Positions 23,372 through 30,821 are shown, numbered from the stretch's first letter. The stretch is DNA of 34,076 bases from Candidatus Levyibacteriota bacterium (GCA_013816255.1 JACDET010000004.1:18298-52373); one strand, 5' to 3'. Numbers and translations are program-made. Notes: generated by a model not told the origin, from the letters alone.

Positions 23372-25291
23372 TTATTCAACGACTTCGCCTTCAACTGTTT
23401 TGTCTTTGTTTTTTTTCTTGTCTGATTCTGATGACCCGTCATCTGTTTTGCCTTCTTTTTCTTCACTCTCTATCTCTGGCTCTGTTTGTGCTTGTTGCCC
23501 CTGTGCATATGCAGCCTCACCTATCTTTGAAAGTGAATCTGATAACTCTTTTGTTTTTGCTTCAATGTCTTCTTTATTACCTGAATCGACGATATCTCTC
23601 AAAGTTTTCATCTTTTCTTCAACGTCAGTTTTGACTTCGGCTGGGACTTTGTCTCCACCATCCTTGAGTGATTTTTCAGCGGTAAACAGTAATGCATCAG
23701 CATGATTTTTAGCTTCGATTTTACCCATCTTTTCCTCATCTTCTTTTGCGTGCACTTCAGCCTCTTTGGTCATTTTTTCAACTTCGTCTTTTGATAGACC
23801 TGTTGAACCGGTAATCTTTATACTTTGTTCTTTACCTGATGCTTTATCTTTTGCATTTACATTGAGGATACCATTGGCATCAATATCAAATGTTACTTCA
23901 ACTTGTGGAACACCTCGTGGGGACGGTGGAATACCGTCAAGAATAAATCTTCCAAGTGATTTGTTATCAGCTGCCATTGGACGTTCTCCTTGAAGAATAT
24001 TAATTTCAACTTGGGTTTGGTTATCAGCAGCTGTTGAGAATGTCTGTGACTTAGATGTCGGGATCGTTGTGTTACGGTTGATAAGTGGTGTTGAAACACT
24101 GCCTAAGGTTTCAATACCTAATGTAAGTGGTGTGACGTCCAAAAGCAAAACATCTTTTACTTCTCCACCGAGAACTCCTGCTTGTACAGCAGCACCAACT
24201 GCGACGACTTCATCTGGATTTACTGAACGGTTTGGCTCTTTACCAAAGAACTTGCTTACAGCATCAACAACTTTTGGCATACGGGTCATACCACCGACCA
24301 TGATAACTTCATCAATCTCGCCTACTTTATGCCCTGCGTCTTTGAGCGCTTTTGCAACAGGTTCGAGTGACCGTTGGATAAGACTATCAACAATTTGCTC
24401 AAGCTTTGAACGGGTTAATGTCATCGTCAAATGTAATGGACCATCTTTCCCTTGTGTGATGAAAGGTTGATTAATTTGTGCTTCTTGTGAAGTTGAAAGT
24501 TCAATCTTTGCTTTTTCAGCAGATTCCTTCAAACGCTGCAGTGCTTGTGGGTCTTTCCTGAGATCGACATTGTTTTCTTTTTGGAATTCTTCAGCAAGAT
24601 AGTCAATGATTTTTTTATCAAAGTCATCTCCACCAAGATGTGTATCACCATTGGTTGATTTCACTTCATAGACACCGTCACCGAGTTCAAGAATGGAGAT
24701 ATCAAATGTTCCTCCACCCAAATCATAGACAGCAATTGTATGCGCGTTCTTTTTGTCCAAACCATATGCAAGTGCTGCTGCTGTAGGCTCATTAATTATC
24801 CGCAAAACTTCAAGTCCGGCAATTTCTCCAGCCTGCTTGGTAGCTTGCCTTTCACTATCATCGAAATATGCAGGAACGGTGATCACAGCTTGGGTTACTT
24901 TGTCGCCGAGATATGATTCTGCGTCTGCTTTGATCTTTTGCAGAATCATTGCGCTTACTTCTTGTGGTGTATATGTCTTCCCATCAACTTCAACGACCGC
25001 CATGTCATCACGACCAGCTTTAATAGTATATGGAAGCCATTTGAGATCTTCTTGGACTGTTGGATCATTAAACTTCTTACCCATCAAACGCTTGATTGAA
25101 AAGATAGTTTGTTTTGATTTGAGTACCAATTGTCTTTTTGCCACGTCTCCAACAACGTGTGACTTTGGGTCCACGACTGATGGAATAGTGTTGCGGCCTT
25201 CGGCTGAATGGATTACCTTCGGAGATCCACCTTCCATAACGGCTACACATGAATTTGTTGTACCTAAATCAATACCAATTATTTTTCCCAT
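23372..25291 (-). CDS. dnaK: Chaperone protein DnaK (Hsp70)
   Basis: This ATP-driven chaperone binds hydrophobic segments of unfolded proteins with DnaJ and GrpE. The 639-residue protein is full length. It starts [20 protein letters not shown] (phosphate 1 motif) and has [17 protein letters not shown] near 140-156, [15 protein letters not shown] near 190-204, and [10 protein letters not shown] near 335-344. Beyond the [11 protein letters not shown] linker are the beta-sandwich substrate domain and a helical lid, ending in an acidic/Lys-rich tail. It starts 4 nt after the grpE stop, so the two are co-translated. No CIRCE operator was found upstream. Confidence 0.98.
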   Translation of the reverse strand: MGKIIGIDLGTTNSCVAVMEGGSPKVIHSAEGRNTIPSVVDPKSHVVGDVAKRQLVLKSKQTIFSIKRLMGKKFNDPTVQEDLKWLPYTIKAGRDDMAVVEVDGKTYTPQEVSAMILQKIKADAESYLGDKVTQAVITVPAYFDDSERQATKQAGEIAGLEVLRIINEPTAAALAYGLDKKNAHTIAVYDLGGGTFDISILELGDGVYEVKSTNGDTHLGGDDFDKKIIDYLAEEFQKENNVDLRKDPQALQRLKESAEKAKIELSTSQEAQINQPFITQGKDGPLHLTMTLTRSKLEQIVDSLIQRSLEPVAKALKDAGHKVGEIDEVIMVGGMTRMPKVVDAVSKFFGKEPNRSVNPDEVVAVGAAVQAGVLGGEVKDVLLLDVTPLTLGIETLGSVSTPLINRNTTIPTSKSQTFSTAADNQTQVEINILQGERPMAADNKSLGRFILDGIPPSPRGVPQVEVTFDIDANGILNVNAKDKASGKEQSIKITGSTGLSKDEVEKMTKEAEVHAKEDEEKMGKIEAKNHADALLFTAEKSLKDGGDKVPAEVKTDVEEKMKTLRDIVDSGNKEDIEAKTKELSDSLSKIGEAAYAQGQQAQTEPEIESEEKEGKTDDGSSESDKKKNKDKTVEGEVVE

Positions 25292-25295
25292 ATTT

Positions 25296-25796
25296 TTAAG
25301 TTCTTAGTTCTTTCCCAACTGTCACTTGTGCTGCTCTCAATAAATGCTCGTTGAGCATGAAACCTACTCTTGCTTCATTTATAACTTTATTCTCTTCCCC
25401 CTCAACAGTTGCAATTGCTTCCATGATGGCAGGGTCAAAGTCTTTACCGATAACTGCAATTCTTGTAACACCTTCAGATTTTAAGACATCTAAGAAGTGA
25501 TTTGTACTCACTTCCAAATTTTTATCTTGTAAATGATTCTGAGCAAGTAACAGTGTATCGAAAACTGACAAAATTCTCAAGAGCAAATCTTTGTTTGCTG
25601 ACCGGATGAGTGTAATCCGCTCATCTTGTGAACGCTTCTGCAAATTCTGATAATCAGCAAGTGCTCTTCTATATTTATTCTCTGTTTCTTCAAGACGCTG
25701 TTCTAGGTCTACAATCTGCTGATCTCTTGCATCTATCTCTTCAGATTCAATCTCAGTAACTTCATCTTCATGTTCTGTTGGTTCTTTTTTTATCAT
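25296..25796 (-). CDS. grpE: Nucleotide exchange factor GrpE
   Basis: GrpE releases ADP from DnaK. The 166-residue product has an acidic N-terminal tail (1-25), a long coiled coil (about 25-75, [20 protein letters not shown]) continuing into [16 protein letters not shown], and the compact C-terminal beta domain with [17 protein letters not shown] near 120-135 and [20 protein letters not shown]. It lies between hrcA and dnaK in the order hrcA-grpE-dnaK. A TATAAT box ends 5 bp before its ATG, but no -35 is seen; a palindromic element begins just beyond it. Confidence 0.96.
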   Translation of the reverse strand: MIKKEPTEHEDEVTEIESEEIDARDQQIVDLEQRLEETENKYRRALADYQNLQKRSQDERITLIRSANKDLLLRILSVFDTLLLAQNHLQDKNLEVSTNHFLDVLKSEGVTRIAVIGKDFDPAIMEAIATVEGEENKVINEARVGFMLNEHLLRAAQVTVGKELRT

Positions 25797-25801
25797 TATC
25801 T

Positions 25802-25807
25802 ATTATA
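25802..25807 (-). promoter_or_regulatory. TATAAT box 5 bp before grpE
   Basis: A perfect TATAAT reads leftwards, with 5 bp before the grpE ATG at 25796. The expected -35 position falls in a palindromic element and shows no match. It may be a weak internal promoter, or chance in AT-rich sequence. Confidence 0.25.
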
Positions 25808-25811
25808 TTAT

Positions 25812-25871
25812 TGTCATTCTGAATTTATTTCAGAATCTTTTAAGAGATTCCGAATCAAGTTCGGAATGACA
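25812..25871. repeat. Palindromic element, TGTCAT...ATGACA family, copy B
   Basis: This 60-bp element holds two back-to-back hairpins: left ATTCTGAA...TTCAGAAT, right ATTCCGAA...TTCGGAAT. Outer ends ATTGTCATTC and GAATGACAAT are perfect inverted repeats. It fills almost all of the 84-bp gap between hrcA and grpE, and the right half is nearly identical to copy A. Confidence 0.85.
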
Positions 25872-25880
25872 ATGATTAGT

Positions 25881-26612
25881 TTACCATCCCTTAGCACTTG
25901 TTTCAATAAGATCTGCAAAGTATCTAACAGTTGGAATAATTGTTGTATACCGTAACCTTGCAGGTCCAAATACTCCAATTCTCCCTTTTACATTTAATGG
26001 CGTTGTATATTCAGTAAAAATAAATCCATATGGTCCTACGAGTTTTGCACCCAATTCATCTTCAATCAATATATGTACTTCATCATCATCGTGCACCATT
26101 GCATAGATGCCTTCAAAGCTAGCATATTCATCAAGCGCTTCGAGTAACGTTTTGGTGACATCAATGTCATAAAACTCAGGCATTTCCAATATATTTGCAT
26201 ACCCAGAACAATAAATGTCTCCATCATTGGTCGTCGCAATTGCCAAAGTACCTGTCTTTTCAGCCAGTGAACGGGTTGATTCTTTCAAGAACCGCTGCAT
26301 CCGCTCACGATAATCCCATACTTTTTCTTTGAGTGCCACTTCTTCGACTGTTGAAAGATCCTTCTCTTTCATCAGTTCCCGGACATAAAACTTTAAGCCC
26401 ATGGCAGTCGGTATACGACCGGCCGACGAATGAGGCTTTTTCAGATAGCCATATTCTGAAAGCTTCACCATCTCATTTCTAATTGTCGCAGGACTCGCAC
26501 TCAAGTTGTGCTTTTTTTCAATTGTTTCTGATCCAACTGGATCAGCTGTCTCGATATATTCCTCGATAATACTCCGAAGAATCTCGATTTGCCTTTGTGT
26601 TAAGTTATGCAT
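25881..26612 (-). CDS. hrcA: Heat-inducible transcription repressor HrcA
   Basis: HrcA represses chaperone genes and is folded and activated by GroEL in model bacteria. The 243-residue product has the N-terminal winged helix (about 1-75), with TQRQIEILRSIIEEYI, DPVGSETI, SASPATIRNEM and the family signature KPHSSAGRIPT near 59-69. The C-terminal effector region is about 100 residues shorter than the usual 340-350-residue protein, so part of the GAF-like/insert region is reduced. It begins the chaperone operon, behind a strong promoter and a leader of about 80 nt. No CIRCE inverted repeat (TTAGCACTC-N9-GAGTGCTAA) is found near it; tandem repeats in the leader may replace it. Confidence 0.94.
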   Translation of the reverse strand: MHNLTQRQIEILRSIIEEYIETADPVGSETIEKKHNLSASPATIRNEMVKLSEYGYLKKPHSSAGRIPTAMGLKFYVRELMKEKDLSTVEEVALKEKVWDYRERMQRFLKESTRSLAEKTGTLAIATTNDGDIYCSGYANILEMPEFYDIDVTKTLLEALDEYASFEGIYAMVHDDDEVHILIEDELGAKLVGPYGFIFTEYTTPLNVKGRIGVFGPARLRYTTIIPTVRYFADLIETSAKGW

Positions 26613-26625
26613 AACTGCTGATAGC

Positions 26626-26679
26626 AGGACCCGTCACATACGCTTCTGCAATATTGTGACCTGTCACGTACACGCTTTA
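26626..26679. promoter_or_regulatory. Two direct repeats 30 bp apart in the hrcA leader; candidate operator
   Basis: GACCCGTCACATACGCTT (from 26628) and GACCTGTCACGTACACGCTT (from 26658) differ by two substitutions and a 2-bp insertion. The second contains the palindrome GTGACCTGTCAC (26656-26667); the first keeps only one good half. Their 30-bp offset places them on the same helix face, as for a cooperatively bound repressor. They lie between the hrcA promoter and its ATG. Confidence 0.42.
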
Positions 26680-26701
26680 GCGATGTACTGTGGTTAGCAA
26701 T

Positions 26702-26730
26702 AATATAACATGACTGCCAAAGCTTGTCAA
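26702..26730 (-). promoter_or_regulatory. Strong promoter of the hrcA-grpE-dnaK operon
   Basis: A perfect TTGACA (26725-26730), a 17-bp spacer and TATATT (26702-26707) read leftwards. This is the closest consensus match in the window. The predicted start near 26695 gives a leader of about 80 nt. Its -35 overlaps the -35 of the opposite mntA promoter. Confidence 0.68.
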
Positions 26731-26734
26731 GCAG
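26716..26734. repeat. 19-bp direct repeat, left copy
   Basis: GCCAAAGCTTGTCAAGCAG occurs here and again, identically and in the same orientation, at 27393-27411. The two copies bracket the mntA-hepT pair. This copy supplies the -35 region of both divergent promoters. Confidence 0.9.
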
Positions 26735-26752
26735 AAAACGCAATGTTATACT
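26724..26752 (+). promoter_or_regulatory. Leaderless promoter of mntA-hepT
   Basis: TTGTCA (26724-26729), a 17-bp spacer and TATACT (26747-26752), with TGT just before the -10 box, read rightwards. Six bp separate the -10 box from the ATG at 26759, so transcription should start at the ATG. Five of six -35 bases are shared with the opposite hrcA promoter. Confidence 0.6.
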
Positions 26753-26758
26753 TTCCAT

Positions 26759-27049
26759 ATGAGAGTAAAGACACTTGAAGAAATAAAACGACAAGCGCTT
26801 CCTATTCTTAAGCAATACCACGTCACAAAAGCAGCCCTCTTTGGATCTTACGTACGAGGTGAGGCAACGCAGAAAAGTGATATTGATATACTTGTTCAGA
26901 TGCCTGAACATGCAAGTCTCTTTGACTTAGTGGGCTTAAAGTTAGATCTTGAAGAGAGTTTCGGAAAAAAAGTTGATGTCGTTACATATAAAGGAATTAA
27001 ACCGCGTATTAAAGATACTATACTAAGCCAACAGGTTCATATCTTATGA
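26759..27049 (+). CDS. mntA: MntA-type nucleotidyltransferase (antitoxin of MntA/HepT pair)
   Basis: The 96-residue product is a minimal nucleotidyltransferase-fold protein. It has the signature GSYVRGE (29-35) followed by SDIDILV (40-46), giving the two metal-binding Asp (41 and 43), with a third candidate Asp at about 73 (KKVDVVTY). In characterised MntA/HepT systems this enzyme adds AMP groups to the HEPN toxin and so inactivates it. The gene starts at a leaderless promoter and overlaps hepT by 4 nt (ATGA). It is oriented away from the chaperone operon and shares its promoter region. Solitary housekeeping roles are also possible for such small enzymes, but the HEPN partner makes the toxin-antitoxin reading likely. 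Confidence 0.93.
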   Translation: MRVKTLEEIKRQALPILKQYHVTKAALFGSYVRGEATQKSDIDILVQMPEHASLFDLVGLKLDLEESFGKKVDVVTYKGIKPRIKDTILSQQVHIL

Positions 27050-27393
27050 AACGTGATCCACGACTCTACCTTGATGATATTTTGAAAAGTATCATGCTTC
27101 TTGAAAAATATTTAGATGGAATATCAAAGGAACAATTTTATCTATCAGAAGAGAAGCAAGATGTTGCAGCACGAAGAATTGAGATTATTGGTGAGGCTAC
27201 AAAACGCCTTTCTGATGATTTTAAAAGACAACATACTGATATTCCATGGAAAACAATGGCTGGAATGCGAGACATTTTAATTCACCAATATGACAACATT
27301 GATTTAGATGTTATCTGGGAAGCAGCAACACGACATATTCCCCCTCTTAAAACGCAAATCCAAGAATTGCTTAAAGAATACTCCTCTGACTAG
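27046..27393 (+). CDS. hepT: HepT-like HEPN-domain protein (DUF86 type), probable RNase toxin
   Basis: The 115-residue all-helical product has the HEPN active-site motif R-x4-H-x-Y, seen as RDILIHQY with R75, H80 and Y82. It also has the family segments ARRIEIIGEATKRLSDDF (42-59) and PWKTMAGMRDILIHQYDNID. HEPN proteins of this type are metal-independent RNases that act on tRNA or mRNA. In MntA/HepT systems the Tyr of the motif is the AMPylation target, and it is present. Start overlap with mntA gives coupled translation. Its stop codon overlaps the first base of the second 19-bp direct repeat. Confidence 0.93.
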   Translation: MKRDPRLYLDDILKSIMLLEKYLDGISKEQFYLSEEKQDVAARRIEIIGEATKRLSDDFKRQHTDIPWKTMAGMRDILIHQYDNIDLDVIWEAATRHIPPLKTQIQELLKEYSSD

Positions 27394-27411
27394 CCAAAGC
27401 TTGTCAAGCAG
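27393..27411. repeat. 19-bp direct repeat, right copy
   Basis: This copy is identical to 26716-26734 and begins within the hepT stop codon. No good promoter is built on it here. Together the copies frame a 677-bp offset, exactly one repeat plus the mntA-hepT cassette. Confidence 0.9.
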
Positions 27412-27480
27412 TGCAATACGGTTTAGATAGGATAAATGTTAGTCAACTATATAATATTGCATTTTTATAACATTTTTGCC

Positions 27481-27495
27481 ATGCTGGAAGAGTGA
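27481..27495 (+). other. Five-codon upstream reading frame, speculative
   Basis: ATG CTG GAA GAG TGA ends on bases shared with the GTG start of the next gene (GTGA overlap). It could couple translation to the weak GTG start. It may equally be chance. Confidence 0.2.
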
Positions 27496-28910
27496 AAAAA
27501 TATTTACTTCTTGCCATTTCTTTCTTTCTATTGACATACCTATTCTTCTTCCCAATTGTTCGCATCTCTGAAGCAGGAACTGCAGAACTTGATCAACTCT
27601 GTGTAACTGGTCCTGATCTTATTGTTCGAGGTGATAGTTTTGAGTGTAGAGATGATGCCTACTGTGACACAGAGCATTTTGACCCGCGGGTTGACGAGTT
27701 AGGAGTAAGCTCATCAGACCCTTTCTATGGTATTTGTAAATCCAAAACAGTCCTAGATTGTAGATGCGCTACTCTCCCAGGGGCACCAAATGGTATTTTG
27801 TGTAGAGGCAATGGGGGAGCTCAAGATTTGCCCAGTGCTTGTAAGGATAGCGCTCACATATGCCGCGATACTCCTGGCCTTATAGAACAAGCAGATAGAG
27901 TAAAAAGAATTACATTGACTCCTGACGTTGGACGAGGCCTCTATCTAGATGGCGGAACAGAACGATTCCGAGGAATAAGTTGCGGTACTACAGTGCAACC
28001 AACATGCACATGTATTGGTGCTACCAATCAAGCAGCATCAGGTGTAAATGGTATTCGATGCGAACTTCCAGGATTACAACCTGCAGAGGGATATTGCATG
28101 GGTAGTAAAGCATGTATTCCAAATGGCACAATGAGAGAGAGTGATGTCGATCGGATGCGAGATGGTTTTCTTAACCCGACGAGACCAGGTGAAGATAGGG
28201 GAGCAGCTACAGATGAAGCTCCATATAGAGATGCAGATCTTATAGGTGTAAGCTGTGGAGCTGAGCAAATAACCTGTACCTGCATCGGTGGAGGAAATAC
28301 AACCGGAGCTGAACAGAACGGTATTCGATGCACCAATGCTGCTGGAGCAGTTATTGGCGAAGGATATTGTTCAGGGAGTGGTGATGCATGTGTCCCAAGT
28401 GGGACTATCAATCAAATGGATACTGTTCGCCTTGAAGATGGTCAACTTAACGATAACAAAGGCCCGCTTGATGAATCAGCGATGGATAATAAAGATCTTA
28501 TAGGAGTAAGTTGTGAGGCGCTTCAAGCAACGATTGCGCCAACTATCCCACCACCACCGCCACCACCATGTGCTGAATGGAGTGATGGAGGACCTGGTAA
28601 AGGTTTTTGTAAAACATTTGCAACTGGATTTGGTGATCTTGGTACGAGAACTGATGAGTTTATACAGTCACTTTTTGCAGTCCTTCTCAGTCTTTCAGGC
28701 GGTATTGCGCTACTATTGATCCTCAAAGCCGGCTATCAGATGATGACATCGCAAGGAAAACCTGAACAATTACAAGCAGGTCGAGATCAACTCGTTGCTG
28801 CCATTGTCGGACTTATATTCCTCATCTTCTCGTTCGTCATTCTCCAAATCATCGGCTATGACATTCTCCAAATTCCTGGCTTTGGTACTGTTGATCCTGG
28901 TGCTCCATAG
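27492..28910 (+). CDS. Secreted Cys-rich repeat protein with C-terminal VirB2-like two-helix domain
   Basis: The 472-residue product has a signal-like helix (about 4-25) and an exported region (about 29-350) rich in Cys. Two well-conserved repeats and one divergent repeat share T-C-T-C-I-G, N-G-I-R-C, G-Y-C-x-G-S, C-[IV]-P-x-G-T and D-L-I-G-V-S-C. A run of prolines (about 353-362) leads to two membrane helices, about 393-415 and 432-458, separated by MMTSQGKPEQLQAGRDQ and ending ILQIPGFG. This tail resembles the complete 98-residue protein at 21063-21359. The start is GTG, chosen because it begins the signal peptide; no upstream ATG in this frame fits. Disulfide-bonded repeats displayed on a VirB2-like base are inferred. 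Confidence 0.88.
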   Translation: MKKYLLLAISFFLLTYLFFFPIVRISEAGTAELDQLCVTGPDLIVRGDSFECRDDAYCDTEHFDPRVDELGVSSSDPFYGICKSKTVLDCRCATLPGAPNGILCRGNGGAQDLPSACKDSAHICRDTPGLIEQADRVKRITLTPDVGRGLYLDGGTERFRGISCGTTVQPTCTCIGATNQAASGVNGIRCELPGLQPAEGYCMGSKACIPNGTMRESDVDRMRDGFLNPTRPGEDRGAATDEAPYRDADLIGVSCGAEQITCTCIGGGNTTGAEQNGIRCTNAAGAVIGEGYCSGSGDACVPSGTINQMDTVRLEDGQLNDNKGPLDESAMDNKDLIGVSCEALQATIAPTIPPPPPPPCAEWSDGGPGKGFCKTFATGFGDLGTRTDEFIQSLFAVLLSLSGGIALLLILKAGYQMMTSQGKPEQLQAGRDQLVAAIVGLIFLIFSFVILQIIGYDILQIPGFGTVDPGAP

Positions 28911-28923
28911 TAGCTACAACTTT

Positions 28924-29259
28924 ATGCGTGGATTCAAAAAAAAATTACTCTTTCTACTCCTGAGTATTGTCAGCGGCCTATTGCTCGGTGGTCTTGTTTA
29001 CTTTTATCCACCTGATGCGGTTTTTTCGTTCTCTTTCATCCAAATTTCATACCTTTCCATTTTTTTCTTTCTTCTTGCACTTTGGCTCTTTGCAACAGGG
29101 ACATTTGTTTTCAAAAGCAAATTTCATGGACTCTTTATCACACTCTTTGTAGTCATCTATCTTATCTTCAGGTTGAACAACTTAACACACCCATTCTTCC
29201 TCATCCTCCTCTCCGCCCTCTTTCTTACCCTCGAACTTTTTATTTCCCATCGCAAGTAA
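28924..29259 (+). CDS. Small polytopic membrane protein, unknown
   Basis: The 111-residue product begins MRGFKKKL and has about four hydrophobic helices (8-28, 36-60, 68-84, 88-107), with Lys/Arg at both ends. The Met at 28924, 13 nt after the previous stop, is preferred to any start inside the preceding gene. No family is recognised. It probably shares the transcript of the Cys-rich VirB2-like protein. Confidence 0.75.
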   Translation: MRGFKKKLLFLLLSIVSGLLLGGLVYFYPPDAVFSFSFIQISYLSIFFFLLALWLFATGTFVFKSKFHGLFITLFVVIYLIFRLNNLTHPFFLILLSALFLTLELFISHRK

Positions 29260-29291
29260 CCTCATTCAGCCTCGCATTCAGAGAATAAGTA

Positions 29292-29300
29292 TGGTACAAT
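29292..29300 (+). promoter_or_regulatory. Extended -10 element before metG
   Basis: TGGTACAAT provides an extended -10 box ending 12 bp before the metG ATG. No -35 match is visible. The short leader contains GAGGG about 6 nt before the ATG, a possible Shine-Dalgarno sequence. Confidence 0.42.
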
Positions 29301-29312
29301 TTGAGGGTAATC

Positions 29313-30749
29313 ATGGCAAAATATTATCAAACAACCACTATTCCTTATGTAAATGCCGAGCCGCATATTGGTTTTGCTCTTGAAATAGTACAAGCAGATA
29401 CTATCGCTCGATATCGATCTCTCATGGGTGACGATGTCATATTTAACTTTGGGACGGATGAACATGGTGTAAAGATTTATGAAAAAGCGCTTGCAGCTAA
29501 TAAGACGCCACAAGAATATTGTGATGAATATGCTGTTAAATTTGACGCGCTGAAAAAAGCATTAAACTTAAGTTACAACAAGTTTATCCGTACAACTGAT
29601 ACGCACCACATTGCAGCTGCACAAGAATTTTGGAAACTAGCGAAAGCAAATGATGATATCTATAAAAAGTTATATAAAATTAAATACTGCGTCGGATGTG
29701 AACTTGAAAAAACAGACTCTGAATTAGTAGAAAGCCGATGCCCACTCCATCCAAATCAAGATATTCAAGTGTATGAAGAAGAGAACTACTTTTTCCGCTT
29801 TTCCAAATATCAAAATGCGCTTTTAGAGCTTTATAAAAAGAATCCGCAATTTGTTGTTCCTGAAAATAAACTTAACGAAATCCGGAACTTTGTGGAACAA
29901 GGCTTACAAGACTTTAGTATTACCCGTTTAAAAGCCAAAATGCCATGGGGTATAGATGTACCTGACGATCCCGATCATGTTATGTACGTCTGGTTTGATG
30001 CTCTTATCAACTACATATCGACTATTGGATGGCCGACAGATAAAAAGCAATTTCAAGATTATTGGCCTGTGGTGCAATTTGCTGGCAAGGACCAGGTGAG
30101 ACAACAAGCAGCAATGTGGCAGGCGATGCTTATGTCTGTGCAATTGCCAAGTTCAAAACAAATTTTTATCCATGGCTTTATGACCGTTGATGGTCAAAAA
30201 ATAAGTAAGAGCTTGGGAAACACAATAGATCCTATTCAGGTTGCGAAAGAGTATGGGACAGATACGCTCCGGTATTATCTTCTCGCGAAGATTCACCCAA
30301 CTGAAGATAGTGATTTTTCCTGGGATAAATTCAAACAATCATACAATTCGGATTTGGCAAATGGCTTGGGTAATCTTGTAGCCCGTGTGGCAAAGCTCTG
30401 CGAAACGATTGATTATACACATGACGGTGGAACAAAAACATTTCACGATGTGTTAAGCAAACATAAAGCATTCCAAGATACGCTTGAAGCGTACAAATTT
30501 AGTGAAGCACTTGCAATCCTTTGGGAAAAGATTACACTTGTTGACCGCTATATAAATGACGAAAAACCTTGGGTTCTTGTGAAGTCTGATGCAGAGAAAG
30601 CAGTCAACGTACTTGCCCATTGTGTGAACGAAATTCAGGAAATAGCATTACTGCTCCAACCTTTTTTGCCAGAAACTGCGGGAAAAATTCAAGAACAATA
30701 CAAAGGACCCAAGATTGTTTCAGGCCAATCGTTATTCCCAAGATTATAA
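29313..30749 (+). CDS. metG: Methionyl-tRNA synthetase
   Basis: The enzyme charges tRNA-Met. The 478-residue protein is class I, with the HIGH-type motif PHIG (17-20) and KISKS (296-300). Its zinc insertion has YCVGCE (Cys126, Cys129) and a C-x-x-H pair (143, 146), so a single metal site is likely. The anticodon-binding helical domain follows, and no C-terminal EMAP-like tRNA-binding domain is present. The segment GKDQVRQQAAMW (258-269) replaces the family's GKD-I-x-[RY]-F-H-x-x-x-W. In E. coli that His (301) contacts the methionine side chain; here it is Gln. The ATG at 29313 is chosen because MAKYYQTTTIPYVN is the normal N-terminus. Confidence 0.97.
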   Translation: MAKYYQTTTIPYVNAEPHIGFALEIVQADTIARYRSLMGDDVIFNFGTDEHGVKIYEKALAANKTPQEYCDEYAVKFDALKKALNLSYNKFIRTTDTHHIAAAQEFWKLAKANDDIYKKLYKIKYCVGCELEKTDSELVESRCPLHPNQDIQVYEEENYFFRFSKYQNALLELYKKNPQFVVPENKLNEIRNFVEQGLQDFSITRLKAKMPWGIDVPDDPDHVMYVWFDALINYISTIGWPTDKKQFQDYWPVVQFAGKDQVRQQAAMWQAMLMSVQLPSSKQIFIHGFMTVDGQKISKSLGNTIDPIQVAKEYGTDTLRYYLLAKIHPTEDSDFSWDKFKQSYNSDLANGLGNLVARVAKLCETIDYTHDGGTKTFHDVLSKHKAFQDTLEAYKFSEALAILWEKITLVDRYINDEKPWVLVKSDAEKAVNVLAHCVNEIQEIALLLQPFLPETAGKIQEQYKGPKIVSGQSLFPRL

Positions 30750-30756
30750 CGAGATG

Positions 30757-30818
30757 TAAGATTAAGGATTGAAGATTAAAGAAATTCTTAAATCTTACTT
30801 CTTAAATCCTTAATCTTA
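30757..30818. repeat. Imperfect palindrome built from ATTAAG words, before tatD
   Basis: Arms TAAGATTAAGGATT (30757-30770) and AATCCTTAATCTTA (30805-30818) are perfect inverted repeats. A nested pair, AAGATTAAAGAA and TTCTTAAATCTT, matches at 11 of 12 positions. The structure fills the gap between metG and tatD and ends 3 bp before the tatD ATG. It could be a weak terminator-like stem for metG, or a repeat element. Confidence 0.7.
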
Positions 30819-30821
30819 TTT

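Noticed and set aside
25890-25912. TTAGCACTT near the end of hrcA resembles a CIRCE half-site
   Set aside because: Only one half is present. The sequence encodes the HrcA C-terminus and has no GAGTGCTAA partner 9 bp away.
26600-26911. Minus-strand open frame covering the hrcA promoter region
   Set aside because: It crosses the strong divergent promoter pair and the mntA start, and encodes no recognisable sequence.
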